A stretch of DNA of 13,888 nucleotides from Gammaproteobacteria bacterium (lineage in GTDB: Bacteria > Pseudomonadota > Gammaproteobacteria > Pseudomonadales > Porticoccaceae): assembly GCA_006227015.1 (NCBI GenBank), contig SBGI01000231.1, positions 1 through 13,888 on the forward strand, read 5' to 3'. Both the position numbers and the translations under genes were made by a program. This document shows positions 1-7,850 of the stretch, one piece after another. The first letter of the stretch is position 1; every line of letters starts with the position of its first letter. The notes beneath the pieces are model-generated. The model saw only the letters and a program-made list of their open reading frames with translations, made no database searches and was not told the origin of the DNA.

Positions 1-1125
1 GGTATTTACGTACTGCTCGGCGCCGTCATCGCAAAAAGCGGGCCCATGACACCCTGGGCCTTCATGCTCGCAGCCGTGGTGGTCTGTTTCAGCGCTTATT
101 CCTATGCGCAGATGGCTCGGCGCTTCCCCCGCAGCGCCGGAGAAGCGGTCTACATTCAGGAAGGATTACAGTGCAGGCAACTGGCCACCCTGGCGGGATT
201 CGCTATCTCCCTGGGAGGAATTGTCTCTGCCGCCACCATGGCCCGGGGGTTCAACAGCTATTTTAGTGTCCTGATCCACACCCCCGAATGGTTGACCATC
301 AGCCTGCTGGTCACGGTTCTGGTCGGCGTCGCCGCCTGGGGAGTCAAGCAGTCGGTAGCCCTGGCGATACTGACCACGCTGCTGGAAATCGCGGGCTTGC
401 TTCTGGTCATAGTCGTCAGCACCGATGAAATCAGATACTTCGGTATAGACTGGGTAGGGATGATGCCACCCCTGACATTGCCCGCCTTCTCCGCCATTGC
501 CAGCGGTGCCTTCCTGGCTTTCTTTGCCTTTATCGGCTTTGAAGACATGGTCAACATGGCCGAGGAAGTCAAACATCCCGAGCGCAATCTGCCCTGGGGT
601 ATCGCCATTGCTGTAACAACTACCACTCTGCTTTATGCCGCCATCGCCATTATTGCCCTGTCCACCATGCCGATGACCGAGCTGGCCGGATCCGAGGCAC
701 CCCTGGCGCTGTTAATTGAGCACAACAGCACTCTGCCTGTCAGTTATATTGCTTTAATCAGCCTCGTCGCCATCATCAATGGCGCGCTTATCCAGATTGT
801 CATGGTCTCACGGGTACTCTATGGCATGGCACAGCGAAACCTCGCCCCGTCTATTCTCGGCACAGTTCACCCCAGGACCAGAACACCGGTAGTGGCAACC
901 CTGTTTGCCGGCCTTCTGGTGCTGAGCTTCGCCCTGTGGCTACCGGTGACCACCCTCGCTGCAACCACCAGCGCTCTGATCCTGTTGGTATTTACACTGG
1001 TGAATCTGGCGTTATTGTTTTTAAACTACAGGGAAGGAAGGCGGCGACCGCTGCAGCTGGCCATGCCTTTCATGGGAACCCTGCTGTGTAGCGGATTCCT
1101 GATAATCCAGTTATGGAGCCAATAA
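1..1125 (+). CDS. APC-family amino acid permease (5' partial)
   Basis: This is an inner-membrane transporter of the amino acid-polyamine-organocation superfamily, expected to take up an amino acid by proton or other cation coupling. The reading frame is open from the first base: the 15 codons before the ATG at 46 read GIYVLLGAVIAKSGP, the unwound first-helix region of APC permeases, so the true start lies outside the window and the ATG at 46 is internal. The 374 visible residues form about ten or eleven hydrophobic segments. The signature FFAFIGFEDMVNMAEEVKHP, at about residues 178-197 of the visible part, is the classic APC loop after the sixth helix. Family members usually have 420-450 residues, so only a short N-terminus is missing. 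The stop codon shares one base with the next gene's start, so they are probably cotranscribed. The substrate cannot be told from sequence alone. Confidence 0.93.
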   Translation, partial: GIYVLLGAVIAKSGPMTPWAFMLAAVVVCFSAYSYAQMARRFPRSAGEAVYIQEGLQCRQLATLAGFAISLGGIVSAATMARGFNSYFSVLIHTPEWLTISLLVTVLVGVAAWGVKQSVALAILTTLLEIAGLLLVIVVSTDEIRYFGIDWVGMMPPLTLPAFSAIASGAFLAFFAFIGFEDMVNMAEEVKHPERNLPWGIAIAVTTTTLLYAAIAIIALSTMPMTELAGSEAPLALLIEHNSTLPVSYIALISLVAIINGALIQIVMVSRVLYGMAQRNLAPSILGTVHPRTRTPVVATLFAGLLVLSFALWLPVTTLAATTSALILLVFTLVNLALLFLNYREGRRRPLQLAMPFMGTLLCSGFLIIQLWSQ

Positions 1126-2123
1126 TGTCTTTACCCTCCGACATGCAGTGCATTGAAATCAGCTCGCCGGGGTCGGCCGATGCCCTGCTTCCGGTCAGGC
1201 GGCCACTGCCTGTTCCCGGTGATGACGAGGTATTGATTCGGGTGATTGCCGCCGGTATCAACCGGCCCGACATCCTGCAGCGACAGGGCCTGTACCCGCC
1301 TCCACCCGGCGCCTCGGATATTCCCGGACTGGAAGTCTCCGGCGAAATTGTTTCCGTAGGCAATCATGAAAGTCGCTGGCAGGTTGGACAACAGGTCTGC
1401 GCGCTGTTGAGCGGCGGCGGTTATGCCGAATATGCCGTTGCCCATGAAGACCTGTGTCTTCCCATCCCTTCCCCTTTTACAGCCATACAGGCGGCAGCAT
1501 TTCCCGAAACGTTCTTCACAGTCTGGAGCAACCTGTTCCTGCACAACACCCTCAAGACCGGTGAGAGCCTGCTAATCCATGGTGGCAGCAGCGGCATCGG
1601 CACCACAGCCATACAGCTTGCCAATGCGCTGGATCATCGGGTTTTTACCACCGCCGGAACAGAAGAAAAGTGTCAGCATTGCCTGGAGCTGGGCGCCGAA
1701 AGGGCCATCAATTACCGGGAGGAAGACTTTGTTGCGGAGATCAAATCTGTGACTGATGGCAAGGGTGTCGATGTCATCCTAGACATGGTGGGTGGCGACT
1801 ATGTGCAGAGAAATATCCATGCTGCCGCCTTTCGCGGTCGCATCATTTCCCTGGCCTTTCTGCAGGGCTCGAAAGTCGAGGTGGACTTGATGCCCCTGAT
1901 GTTAAAACAGCTGGTACTCACCGGATCGACTCTGCGCTCGCGCCCGGTATCCGAGAAAGCGGAAATTGCCCGCTCCCTGCTGGATAAGGTCTGGCCTTTG
2001 CTGGACAATGGCGTCATAGCACCGGTGATTCACCGTACCTTTCCACTGCACAGGGCCGATGAGGCTCACCGTTTGATGGAAAGTAGCGAGCACACCGGCA
2101 AAATCGTACTCACTGCAAACTGA
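1125..2123 (+). CDS. NAD(P)H:quinone oxidoreductase, PIG3-type, zinc-free MDR family
   Basis: A 332-residue cytoplasmic enzyme of the medium-chain dehydrogenase/reductase superfamily, in the quinone oxidoreductase (PIG3/TP53I3-like) branch. It is expected to transfer electrons from NADPH to quinones or other reactive carbonyl acceptors. The N-terminal GroES-like domain has GINRPD (44-49) followed by QRQGLYPPPPGASDIPGLE, typical of this branch. The Rossmann domain has the nucleotide loop HGGSSGIGTTA at 152-162. The structural-zinc cysteine cluster of alcohol dehydrogenases is absent, as expected for quinone reductases. I chose the ATG at 1125 over the in-frame ATG at 1113 because GGAG at 1115-1118 lies 6 nt before it and because it overlaps the permease stop by one base (TAATG). 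The exact substrate is unknown. Confidence 0.92.
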   Translation: MSLPSDMQCIEISSPGSADALLPVRRPLPVPGDDEVLIRVIAAGINRPDILQRQGLYPPPPGASDIPGLEVSGEIVSVGNHESRWQVGQQVCALLSGGGYAEYAVAHEDLCLPIPSPFTAIQAAAFPETFFTVWSNLFLHNTLKTGESLLIHGGSSGIGTTAIQLANALDHRVFTTAGTEEKCQHCLELGAERAINYREEDFVAEIKSVTDGKGVDVILDMVGGDYVQRNIHAAAFRGRIISLAFLQGSKVEVDLMPLMLKQLVLTGSTLRSRPVSEKAEIARSLLDKVWPLLDNGVIAPVIHRTFPLHRADEAHRLMESSEHTGKIVLTAN

Positions 2124-2136
2124 CACCCGGAGCCCC

Positions 2137-2460
2137 ATGAGCAAGGAAACCCGACTGGTTTACTCCACAGAAACCGGCAGGATCAACTCACCCGAACCGG
2201 AGCCTGCACGAGACAAGGGCGACGGTATCGTACGCATTCGACGGGAAACCAGTGGCCGCAAAGGCAAGGGCGTGACCACCATCACCGGTCTCGATATGGA
2301 CAACGATTCGCTGAAACAACTGGCAAAACAGCTCAAACAATTATGTGGCACCGGTGGCTCGGTGAAAGACGGTATCATTGAGATTCAAGGCGACCACCGG
2401 GAAAAAATTCGCGATGCGCTCAGCCAACAGGGCCACACCGTTAAGCTAGCCGGAGGTTGA
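2137..2460 (+). CDS. yciH: YciH, SUI1/eIF1-family translation factor
   Basis: A 107-residue protein matching bacterial YciH, the homologue of eukaryotic and archaeal initiation factor eIF1/SUI1. YciH binds the 30S subunit and has been linked to the fidelity of initiation and to repression of translation under stress. The first roughly 35 residues are polar and probably flexible. The SUI1 domain follows at about 36-105: the basic loop GRKGKGVTTITGL, then an amphipathic helix (DSLKQLAKQLKQLCGTGGSVKDG) and the closing strand IIEIQGDHREKI. The length agrees with the family, which is about 105-110 residues. GGAG at 2129-2132 sits 4 nt before the ATG. The gene is 13 nt after the quinone reductase and 2 nt before the peptidase start, so it is embedded in the operon. 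Confidence 0.93.
   Translation: MSKETRLVYSTETGRINSPEPEPARDKGDGIVRIRRETSGRKGKGVTTITGLDMDNDSLKQLAKQLKQLCGTGGSVKDGIIEIQGDHREKIRDALSQQGHTVKLAGG
2452..2456 (+). promoter_or_regulatory. Ribosome binding site deciding the S9 peptidase start
   Basis: A perfect GGAGG lies inside the last codons of yciH, 6 nt before the ATG at 2463. It supports that ATG over the in-frame TTG at 2457, which would directly abut the GGAGG. It also suggests the peptidase is translated in coupling with yciH. Confidence 0.75.
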
Positions 2461-2462
2461 AC

Positions 2463-4403
2463 ATGACAACCACCGCCCCTTTTGGCTGCTGGTCCTCACC
2501 GATCGTACCTGAACTACTGACCAACGGCCTGCCCGGTTATGCCTTCCCTCAGTTTGATAACGGCAACCTCTACTGGCTGGAAACACGCCCCTGGGAAAAT
2601 GGCCGCTCGGTAATTGTCTGCCGCCATGCAGACGGTACTGTCGAGGACGCCCTGCCCGCCCCGCTGAGCTGTCGCAGCAAGGTGCACGAGTACGGCGGTT
2701 CTCCGTATATCGTCAGTGAGGATGTACTGTATTTTTGTCTCTACGATGACCAGCGTGTCTATGCCCTGCCCCTTGATGATCCCAAAGCCCTGCCCCAGCC
2801 CATCACACCGGATGCGAAGTTCTGTTTCGCCGATTTTTGTATTGATTCCGCCCGACAACGACTGATCTGCGTCATGGAAGATCACAGCCAGCCCGGTGAA
2901 CCACAGAACCTGATCGCTGCTATCCCCCTGAATGGGAATATGGCCCTGCAACCACTGTGTGAGGGCGAAGACTTTTACGCTTACCCCAGGCTCGATAACA
3001 ACGACCAACAACTCTGCTGGATAAGCTGGAATCATCCCGATATGCCTTGGGATAATACCCGCCTGTGGTTATCCACCCTGGACGATGACGGCCTTCCGGT
3101 AACACCGGAATTGATCGCAGGCCAGGGCGATGAGTCAGTCACCCAGCCACGCTGGTCCCCGGATAATCACCTGTATTTTGTCTCTGACCGGGACAACTGG
3201 TGGAACCTCTATCGTGCTGCCAATAACCAGCAGGTTGAGGCCTTGCTGCCCATGTCGGCGGAGTTTGCCACCCCGCTGTGGATACTGGGCATGTCCAACT
3301 ACGATTTTTGCAACGATGGCACTATCCTGTGCAGCTATAGCGCTGATGGCAGCTGGTCTCTGGCGACACTGGCACCGGGAAGCAGTACATTGCTACCAGT
3401 GGAAACCTCATACACCCAGATTTCCGATATTCATTGCCACGGCAATAGCGGCTGGCTGGTGGGAGCTGCCCCGCAGTTCTCTGCAGAACTGGCAGCCTGG
3501 ACAGCAAATGATCGCAATCTGACAACCGTAGCCCAGGGCGAACCCCTGGGTATCGATGAGGGCTTCCTTTCCCATCCACAATCCATCAGCTTTCCCTCGG
3601 ACGAGGGTACAACTGCCCACGGCTTTTACTATCCGCCATCCAACCCCAATTACTCCGCACCGGAAAACACCAAGCCGCCCCTGATTGTCGTTTGTCACGG
3701 TGGACCTACCGGAGCCACGGGTACCGGCCTGAACCTGAAACTGCAGTATTGGACCAGCCGTGGCTTTGCCGTTCTGGATGTCAATTACCGCGGTAGTACC
3801 GGCTACGGCCGCGACTACCGACACGCCCTGGATGGCCAGTGGGGTATCGCCGATGTGGAAGATGTGGTGGCAGGCACTCGCTACCTGATTGAACAACAGC
3901 TGGTGGACCGGAAGAAGGTGGCCATTCGCGGCAGCAGCGCAGGCGGTTACACGGTACTTGCCGCCCTGTGCTTTCAGGATATCTTTCGTGCCGGGGCCTG
4001 TCTGTATGGCATTGGCGACCTGGAAACCCTCGCCAGAGACACCCACAAGTTTGAATCACGCTATCTGGATCGCCTGGTAGGCCCCTACCCGGAACAACAG
4101 GAAACCTACCGGTCCCGCTCCCCTATACACCACGTGGATCGTTTTGATTGCCCCGTGATTTTCTTTCAGGGACTCGATGACCGGGTAGTGCCTCCAGAGC
4201 AGGCCCTCACCATGGTTAAGGCCCTGCGCCAGAAACAGATGGCCGTCGCCTACCTACCCTTCGAGGGAGAAAGTCACGGTTTCCGCAAGGCTGAAACCAT
4301 CAAAACGGCCCTGGAAGCAGAACTGTATTTTTACGGCCGCGTTTTTCGCTTCAAACCCGCCGACCAGTTGCCAATCACCCCTATTTTCAATATTGGCCTG
4401 TAA
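2463..4403 (+). CDS. S9-family (prolyl oligopeptidase-like) serine peptidase
   Basis: A 646-residue peptidase of the prolyl oligopeptidase/acylaminoacyl peptidase family, which cleaves short peptides and shields its active site with a beta-propeller. Residues of about 1-380 show propeller-like repeats, for example TQPRWSPDNHLYFVSDRDNW. From about 400 on there is an alpha/beta-hydrolase domain. The oxyanion region is HGGP at 412-415. The nucleophile is Ser492 within GSSAGG (490-495), the acid is Asp572 in QGLDDRVVP, and the base is His605 in GESHGF, so the catalytic triad is intact. No signal peptide or membrane segment is seen, so it is probably cytoplasmic. In an operon with an amino acid permease, it may help recycle imported or internal peptides (inference). 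Prolyl, acylaminoacyl or dipeptidyl specificity cannot be decided here. Confidence 0.92.
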   Translation: MTTTAPFGCWSSPIVPELLTNGLPGYAFPQFDNGNLYWLETRPWENGRSVIVCRHADGTVEDALPAPLSCRSKVHEYGGSPYIVSEDVLYFCLYDDQRVYALPLDDPKALPQPITPDAKFCFADFCIDSARQRLICVMEDHSQPGEPQNLIAAIPLNGNMALQPLCEGEDFYAYPRLDNNDQQLCWISWNHPDMPWDNTRLWLSTLDDDGLPVTPELIAGQGDESVTQPRWSPDNHLYFVSDRDNWWNLYRAANNQQVEALLPMSAEFATPLWILGMSNYDFCNDGTILCSYSADGSWSLATLAPGSSTLLPVETSYTQISDIHCHGNSGWLVGAAPQFSAELAAWTANDRNLTTVAQGEPLGIDEGFLSHPQSISFPSDEGTTAHGFYYPPSNPNYSAPENTKPPLIVVCHGGPTGATGTGLNLKLQYWTSRGFAVLDVNYRGSTGYGRDYRHALDGQWGIADVEDVVAGTRYLIEQQLVDRKKVAIRGSSAGGYTVLAALCFQDIFRAGACLYGIGDLETLARDTHKFESRYLDRLVGPYPEQQETYRSRSPIHHVDRFDCPVIFFQGLDDRVVPPEQALTMVKALRQKQMAVAYLPFEGESHGFRKAETIKTALEAELYFYGRVFRFKPADQLPITPIFNIGL

Positions 4404-4407
4404 TCCG

Positions 4408-4926
4408 GTGGGAAGGTATCGCCCGCCAGCACCCCGAAGCGCCCCTTACATTACACCGGAGGGGGCCAAATCCCTGCGAGCAGAACTACAGCAGTTGTGG
4501 AAAGTGGAACGACCTGCCGTCACTGCCGCTGTACATGAAGCTGCAAAGAATGGCGACCGTTCGGAAAATGGCGATTATATCTACGGTAAACGCCGCTTGC
4601 GGGAGATAGACCGCAGAGTCCGCTATCTCAGCAAACGACTGGATGAGGTCACCATCGTTGACAGGCTACCCGCAGAGCAAGACAAGGTGTTTTTCGGGGC
4701 CTGGGTGACGCTGGAAGACGACCAGGGCGAAGAAGTACGCTATCGCATTGTCGGCGCCGATGAGATTGATCCCACAGAAAAGAAAATCAGCATCGATTCA
4801 CCCCTGGCAAAACAGTTACTGGGCAAGCGCCTGGATGACCAGGTTGTTCTGACCATTGACGGCAGGCAGACAACGTTCACTCTGGTGAATATATCTTACG
4901 AACCCGTAAATACGTTTCAGGAATAA
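4408..4926 (+). CDS. greB: Transcription elongation factor GreB
   Basis: A 172-residue GreA/GreB-family factor that enters the RNA polymerase secondary channel and stimulates cleavage of backtracked RNA. The N-terminal coiled coil carries the tip motif NGDRSENGDY with the acidic residues Asp50 and Glu53, which hold the catalytic magnesium in the family. KRRLREIDRRVRYLSKRLD, KVFFGAWVTLEDD and ISIDSPLAKQLLGK are GreB-like rather than GreA-like. No in-frame ATG exists near the start. I prefer GTG at 4408, 4 nt after the peptidase stop, which gives a basic proline-rich N-terminus (GRYRPPAP). TTG at 4393 would overlap the peptidase by 11 nt and add five residues. No clear Shine-Dalgarno site is present for either, so translational coupling to the upstream gene is likely. 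Function is secure; the exact start is less so. Confidence 0.93.
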   Translation: MGRYRPPAPRSAPYITPEGAKSLRAELQQLWKVERPAVTAAVHEAAKNGDRSENGDYIYGKRRLREIDRRVRYLSKRLDEVTIVDRLPAEQDKVFFGAWVTLEDDQGEEVRYRIVGADEIDPTEKKISIDSPLAKQLLGKRLDDQVVLTIDGRQTTFTLVNISYEPVNTFQE

Positions 4927-4980
4927 GCTCTCGGCAGTTACCCCTTCCTCTTGCAGCCCCTTCACCTAACAGTCAATTTT

Positions 4981-5014
4981 CGAGGCAGGCCATTAAAGGT
5001 TAATGCCTGCCTCG
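4981..5014. terminator. Strong hairpin at the greB / HD-GYP convergent junction (candidate terminator)
   Basis: A perfect 10-bp inverted repeat, CGAGGCAGGC at 4981-4990 and GCCTGCCTCG at 5005-5014, is extended by ATTAA/TTAAT (4992-4996 and 5000-5004) with one bulged C at 4991 and a 3-nt loop. The right arm lies inside the last codons of the minus-strand HD-GYP gene and the stem holds its stop codon. Neither strand has a run of U after the stem, so it is not a textbook intrinsic terminator. It may end transcription from both sides or protect mRNA 3' ends. Confidence 0.5.
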
Positions 5015-6351
5015 TCATCATCCTCTGTTGTAGGAGTGACCAGTGATTCAGGGGGCAGCTTCAGAATATCGATATCAAAATCCCCGTGCCGCAATACCCG
5101 CTGAATCAGGAAATCATTAACCTTGCCGGACTTATCCAACTCAGACAGGTCAATCACAGAATCCCCCGAAAACGGCTGCTTGTTCACATCGAGAATCAGG
5201 CTGAGAACAGGCAGCTGACGCTGTTTGGGTGAACTGGTCAGCACCACCCCGACACAGCCATTTTTCAGCTCCACCAGTATACCCGGCGGATAAGGGCCAA
5301 TAGCATGGATGAATTCCAGGGCAAATTCTTCATCAAACTGTTTGCCGCGATTGCGATAGATCTGTTGCAGCGCCTGCAGGGGAGATTTTTCTTCCGCATA
5401 AACCCGGGGACTAGTCATAGCATCATAGGCATCGATAATACTGATCACCCGTGAGAATTGGGGCAGTGTTTTAGCATTCAGGCCGCGGGGGTAACCTTTG
5501 CTGTCTAGGCGCTCATGGTGGTTAATGACTGCATCGGAAGCAAAACGGGCACCATCTTCACTGTTCATCAACAGCTTGCGCCCCAGGGATGGATGCGTAT
5601 TCACCAACTCCTGTTCCTCCGGCGTCAACGGCTCCACTTTGGACAGCAATTCCAACGGCAGGCGCATCATGCCCATATCCGCCAGCAAGCCATGCAGTCC
5701 GAGCCGAAGAATATCCTTGGTGCTCAGCCTCAACAGCCGACCAAAGTTGACCGCCAGAATGCAGACATGCAAACAATGATTGAGGAGGTACGCTTCTTTG
5801 TCCTTGGCATTGGTCAGCCAGAGCATAGGATCAGGGTGACGCAGCACACTGCGGATAATGCTGCCAACCAGCTTTCTGGCCAACACCATATCAACCTGGT
5901 TGTCGCTGCGAGCCTGCGCGAGTAGCTGCGCCACGCTGCTGCGGGCCGCCAGATAAATGCGGCGTGCCTGTGGCAGCTCCTCGTAAAACGTCGAGCTCAA
6001 TACATACGACTGCCTCTCACCCATGGTGGCAACCAGAGAAGGCTTCTGCTTCTCTGCCTGGGTGAAAATGCCGGTCTGGTTTTGTTTCGTCTTAAAGGCG
6101 TTGGCGCTAAAGTCAGTTTTGGCAAAAGGGTCCTTTTTGCCGCCCCACAAACGGCCTTCCTTTTCCACAAACACGTGATTGCACAATTCGCGGATTTTTT
6201 TGACTTCGGAAAGGCTGCTGATGGTAAAGCCCTGGGTCAGGAACGGCGTGCCCAACCAGGGGCGATCCAGCTCCGCCACAAACATTCCAAGCTTTACCTC
6301 GGATGCAGGGATGCGAATATAGGCAGACTTGTCGAGAAATTTATTATCCAT
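4993..6351 (-). CDS. HD-GYP paralogue with degenerate HD motif (probable pseudo-phosphodiesterase)
   Basis: A 452-residue protein with the architecture of cyclic-di-GMP phosphodiesterases: an N-terminal domain of DUF3391 type (about 5-130, with VKLGMFVAELDRPWL) and a C-terminal HD-GYP domain (about 185-355). The HD signature reads ADMGM at 224-228 instead of HDxGK, so the metal-binding His and the Lys are both lost. DGKGYP is changed to DSKGYP at 283-288. The other expected ligands remain: His192, Asp225, His253, His278, His279 and Asp307. This pattern suggests weak or absent hydrolysis with the fold kept, possibly for binding cyclic-di-GMP or a partner protein (inference). It lies 50 nt downstream of an intact paralogue. 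The first 42 residues of the two match at 30 positions by eye, so they arose by tandem duplication. No signal peptide or membrane helix is seen. The Shine-Dalgarno site before the ATG is weak. Confidence 0.9.
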   Translation of the reverse strand: MDNKFLDKSAYIRIPASEVKLGMFVAELDRPWLGTPFLTQGFTISSLSEVKKIRELCNHVFVEKEGRLWGGKKDPFAKTDFSANAFKTKQNQTGIFTQAEKQKPSLVATMGERQSYVLSSTFYEELPQARRIYLAARSSVAQLLAQARSDNQVDMVLARKLVGSIIRSVLRHPDPMLWLTNAKDKEAYLLNHCLHVCILAVNFGRLLRLSTKDILRLGLHGLLADMGMMRLPLELLSKVEPLTPEEQELVNTHPSLGRKLLMNSEDGARFASDAVINHHERLDSKGYPRGLNAKTLPQFSRVISIIDAYDAMTSPRVYAEEKSPLQALQQIYRNRGKQFDEEFALEFIHAIGPYPPGILVELKNGCVGVVLTSSPKQRQLPVLSLILDVNKQPFSGDSVIDLSELDKSGKVNDFLIQRVLRHGDFDIDILKLPPESLVTPTTEDDDEAGINL

Positions 6352-6401
6352 AATATTCTTGCTTGTAATAAGTTGCTTTCCTGGCAGAAACCTCTGACAG
6401 C

Positions 6402-7775
6402 CTATTCGGTATCCCCAGGTTTATCTGTGGCCTCTTCCTCGTTTGAAGCAACTGCCGACACCGCCATTTTCACCGGGCAGTTTTCAAGCAGTACGCCGTT
6501 TTCCCCATCCTTCAGTACCTTACGTATCAACCACTCTCTCGACCGTGTCCCCCGCTGAACATCCTGCAAATCGACAAACTCTTCACCAATGGGCTGCTTA
6601 TCCTGATCCAGAACCAGCTTGGCCAGGGGCAAATGGCGTTTCTGCTCCAGAGACGACAGCACAATAGCCACATAACCATTCATCAATTCGACAATTGTGC
6701 CCGGCGGGTATGGCCCCATCAGCTGAATGAATTCCAGCGAGTAGTCTTCATCGAAATGTGTACCGCGGTGCCGATAAATTTCTTTCAGTGCGTCCAGTGT
6801 TGACCGCGCTGACGCATAACAGCGATCACTGGTCATGGCGTCAAAGGCATCCACAATGGCAATAATCCGCGAGTAACTGGACAGGTCATAGGCAAACAAG
6901 CCCCTGGGATAGCCCTTGCCGTCGACACGCTCATGATGGTTGATCGCCATATCTATAGCGCTGCTCAGTGTACCTTCAGCCTTCATCAGGAGCTTGCGCC
7001 CCTCTTCAGCGTGGGTCTTGACTGTTTCAAACTCGTCGTCGTCCAACTTATCAGGCTTATTGAGAATTTCTTCCGGCACACGCATCTTGCCAATATCGTG
7101 CAGCATGCCGCCAACACCCAGCTTCACCAGATCTTCTTTGGGGAGGCGCAGATGGCGCCCGAAAGCCACCGCTAGGATGCTGACATTCAAACAGTGCTCC
7201 AGGGTGTACTGATCCTCGTGTTTGATTTTCGCCATCCATAGCAGTGCGTGGGGGTTACGTAAGATACTTTCAACACAGGCTGTTACCACCTGTTCGACCG
7301 CTTTCGCATTCAGAGGCTTGCTCGCTCGGGCCTGTTCAAGTATTTCCGCAACGGTAAGTTTTGCAGTCTCGTATGCCTGGCGGGCCGCCGGGTGTTCTGC
7401 CTCAACCGATTCGGTTATCGGATGGGGCGGTGAACTCATCATGACTTCCAGCGGTGATTTTTTTGTGCCGGAACTTTTTGCCCGCTTTTGCATGCCGCTT
7501 TCACCTGAAGCGTCAGCATTGCGTTTAGCCAGGCCGAAATCGGCACGAAAAGGATCTTTTTTATCTCCCCAGGAGCGTCCCTGCTTTTCCACGTACACGT
7601 AGTCACAGTATTCCTGTAACTTGCGGATTTCAGACATGTGCCGGACTACAAAGCCCTGCAGCAGGAAAGGTGTCTCCAGCCAGGGGCGATCCAGCTCTGC
7701 GACAAACATGCCGAGCTTTATACCGGACGCAGCTACCCGAATCAGGCTGGATCTATCAATAAACGGATTACTCAT
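6402..7775 (-). CDS. HD-GYP cyclic-di-GMP phosphodiesterase with DUF3391-type N-terminal domain
   Basis: A 457-residue cytoplasmic protein expected to hydrolyse cyclic-di-GMP and so lower biofilm and raise motility programmes. The N-terminal DUF3391-like domain is at about 5-130 and includes a polar linker at 80-125. The HD-GYP domain has an intact metal site: His194, HDIGK at 226-230, His255, HHERVDGKGYP at 280-290 and Asp309 in IVDAFDAMTSDR. A C-terminal region of about 100 residues follows (GPYPPGTIVEL onward), shared with the downstream paralogue. AGGGAG lies 5 nt before the ATG, a strong ribosome binding site and much better than that of the next gene, so this copy may be made in larger amounts (inference). 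No sensory PAS, GAF or receiver domain is visible, so the input signal is unknown. Confidence 0.93.
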   Translation of the reverse strand: MSNPFIDRSSLIRVAASGIKLGMFVAELDRPWLETPFLLQGFVVRHMSEIRKLQEYCDYVYVEKQGRSWGDKKDPFRADFGLAKRNADASGESGMQKRAKSSGTKKSPLEVMMSSPPHPITESVEAEHPAARQAYETAKLTVAEILEQARASKPLNAKAVEQVVTACVESILRNPHALLWMAKIKHEDQYTLEHCLNVSILAVAFGRHLRLPKEDLVKLGVGGMLHDIGKMRVPEEILNKPDKLDDDEFETVKTHAEEGRKLLMKAEGTLSSAIDMAINHHERVDGKGYPRGLFAYDLSSYSRIIAIVDAFDAMTSDRCYASARSTLDALKEIYRHRGTHFDEDYSLEFIQLMGPYPPGTIVELMNGYVAIVLSSLEQKRHLPLAKLVLDQDKQPIGEEFVDLQDVQRGTRSREWLIRKVLKDGENGVLLENCPVKMAVSAVASNEEEATDKPGDTE

Positions 7776-7801
7776 TCAAGCTCCCTTTGGAACAGCGTCA
7801 A

Positions 7802-7807
7802 AGTATA
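7802..7807 (-). promoter_or_regulatory. Possible -10 element for the HD-GYP pair
   Basis: In the 75-nt gap between the glycosylase stop and the HD-GYP start the minus strand reads TATACT, a near-consensus sigma70 -10 hexamer, 26 nt before the ATG. The matching -35 region is A-rich and not close to consensus. The pair could instead be read through from the glycosylase operon. Confidence 0.3.
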
Positions 7808-7850
7808 GCTTTTTCGCAGGTCTATTTTTATCACTTTTTGGCCGAAGCGG

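Noticed and set aside
2514..3035. Minus-strand open frame of 173 codons opposite the peptidase propeller
   Set aside because: It is antisense to a well-supported gene, with no recognisable domain and no ribosome binding site worth noting.
3408..4046. Minus-strand open frame of 212 codons opposite the S9 peptidase
   Set aside because: It runs through the catalytic domain of an intact peptidase with clear triad motifs; its translation shows no family features. It is an antisense shadow.
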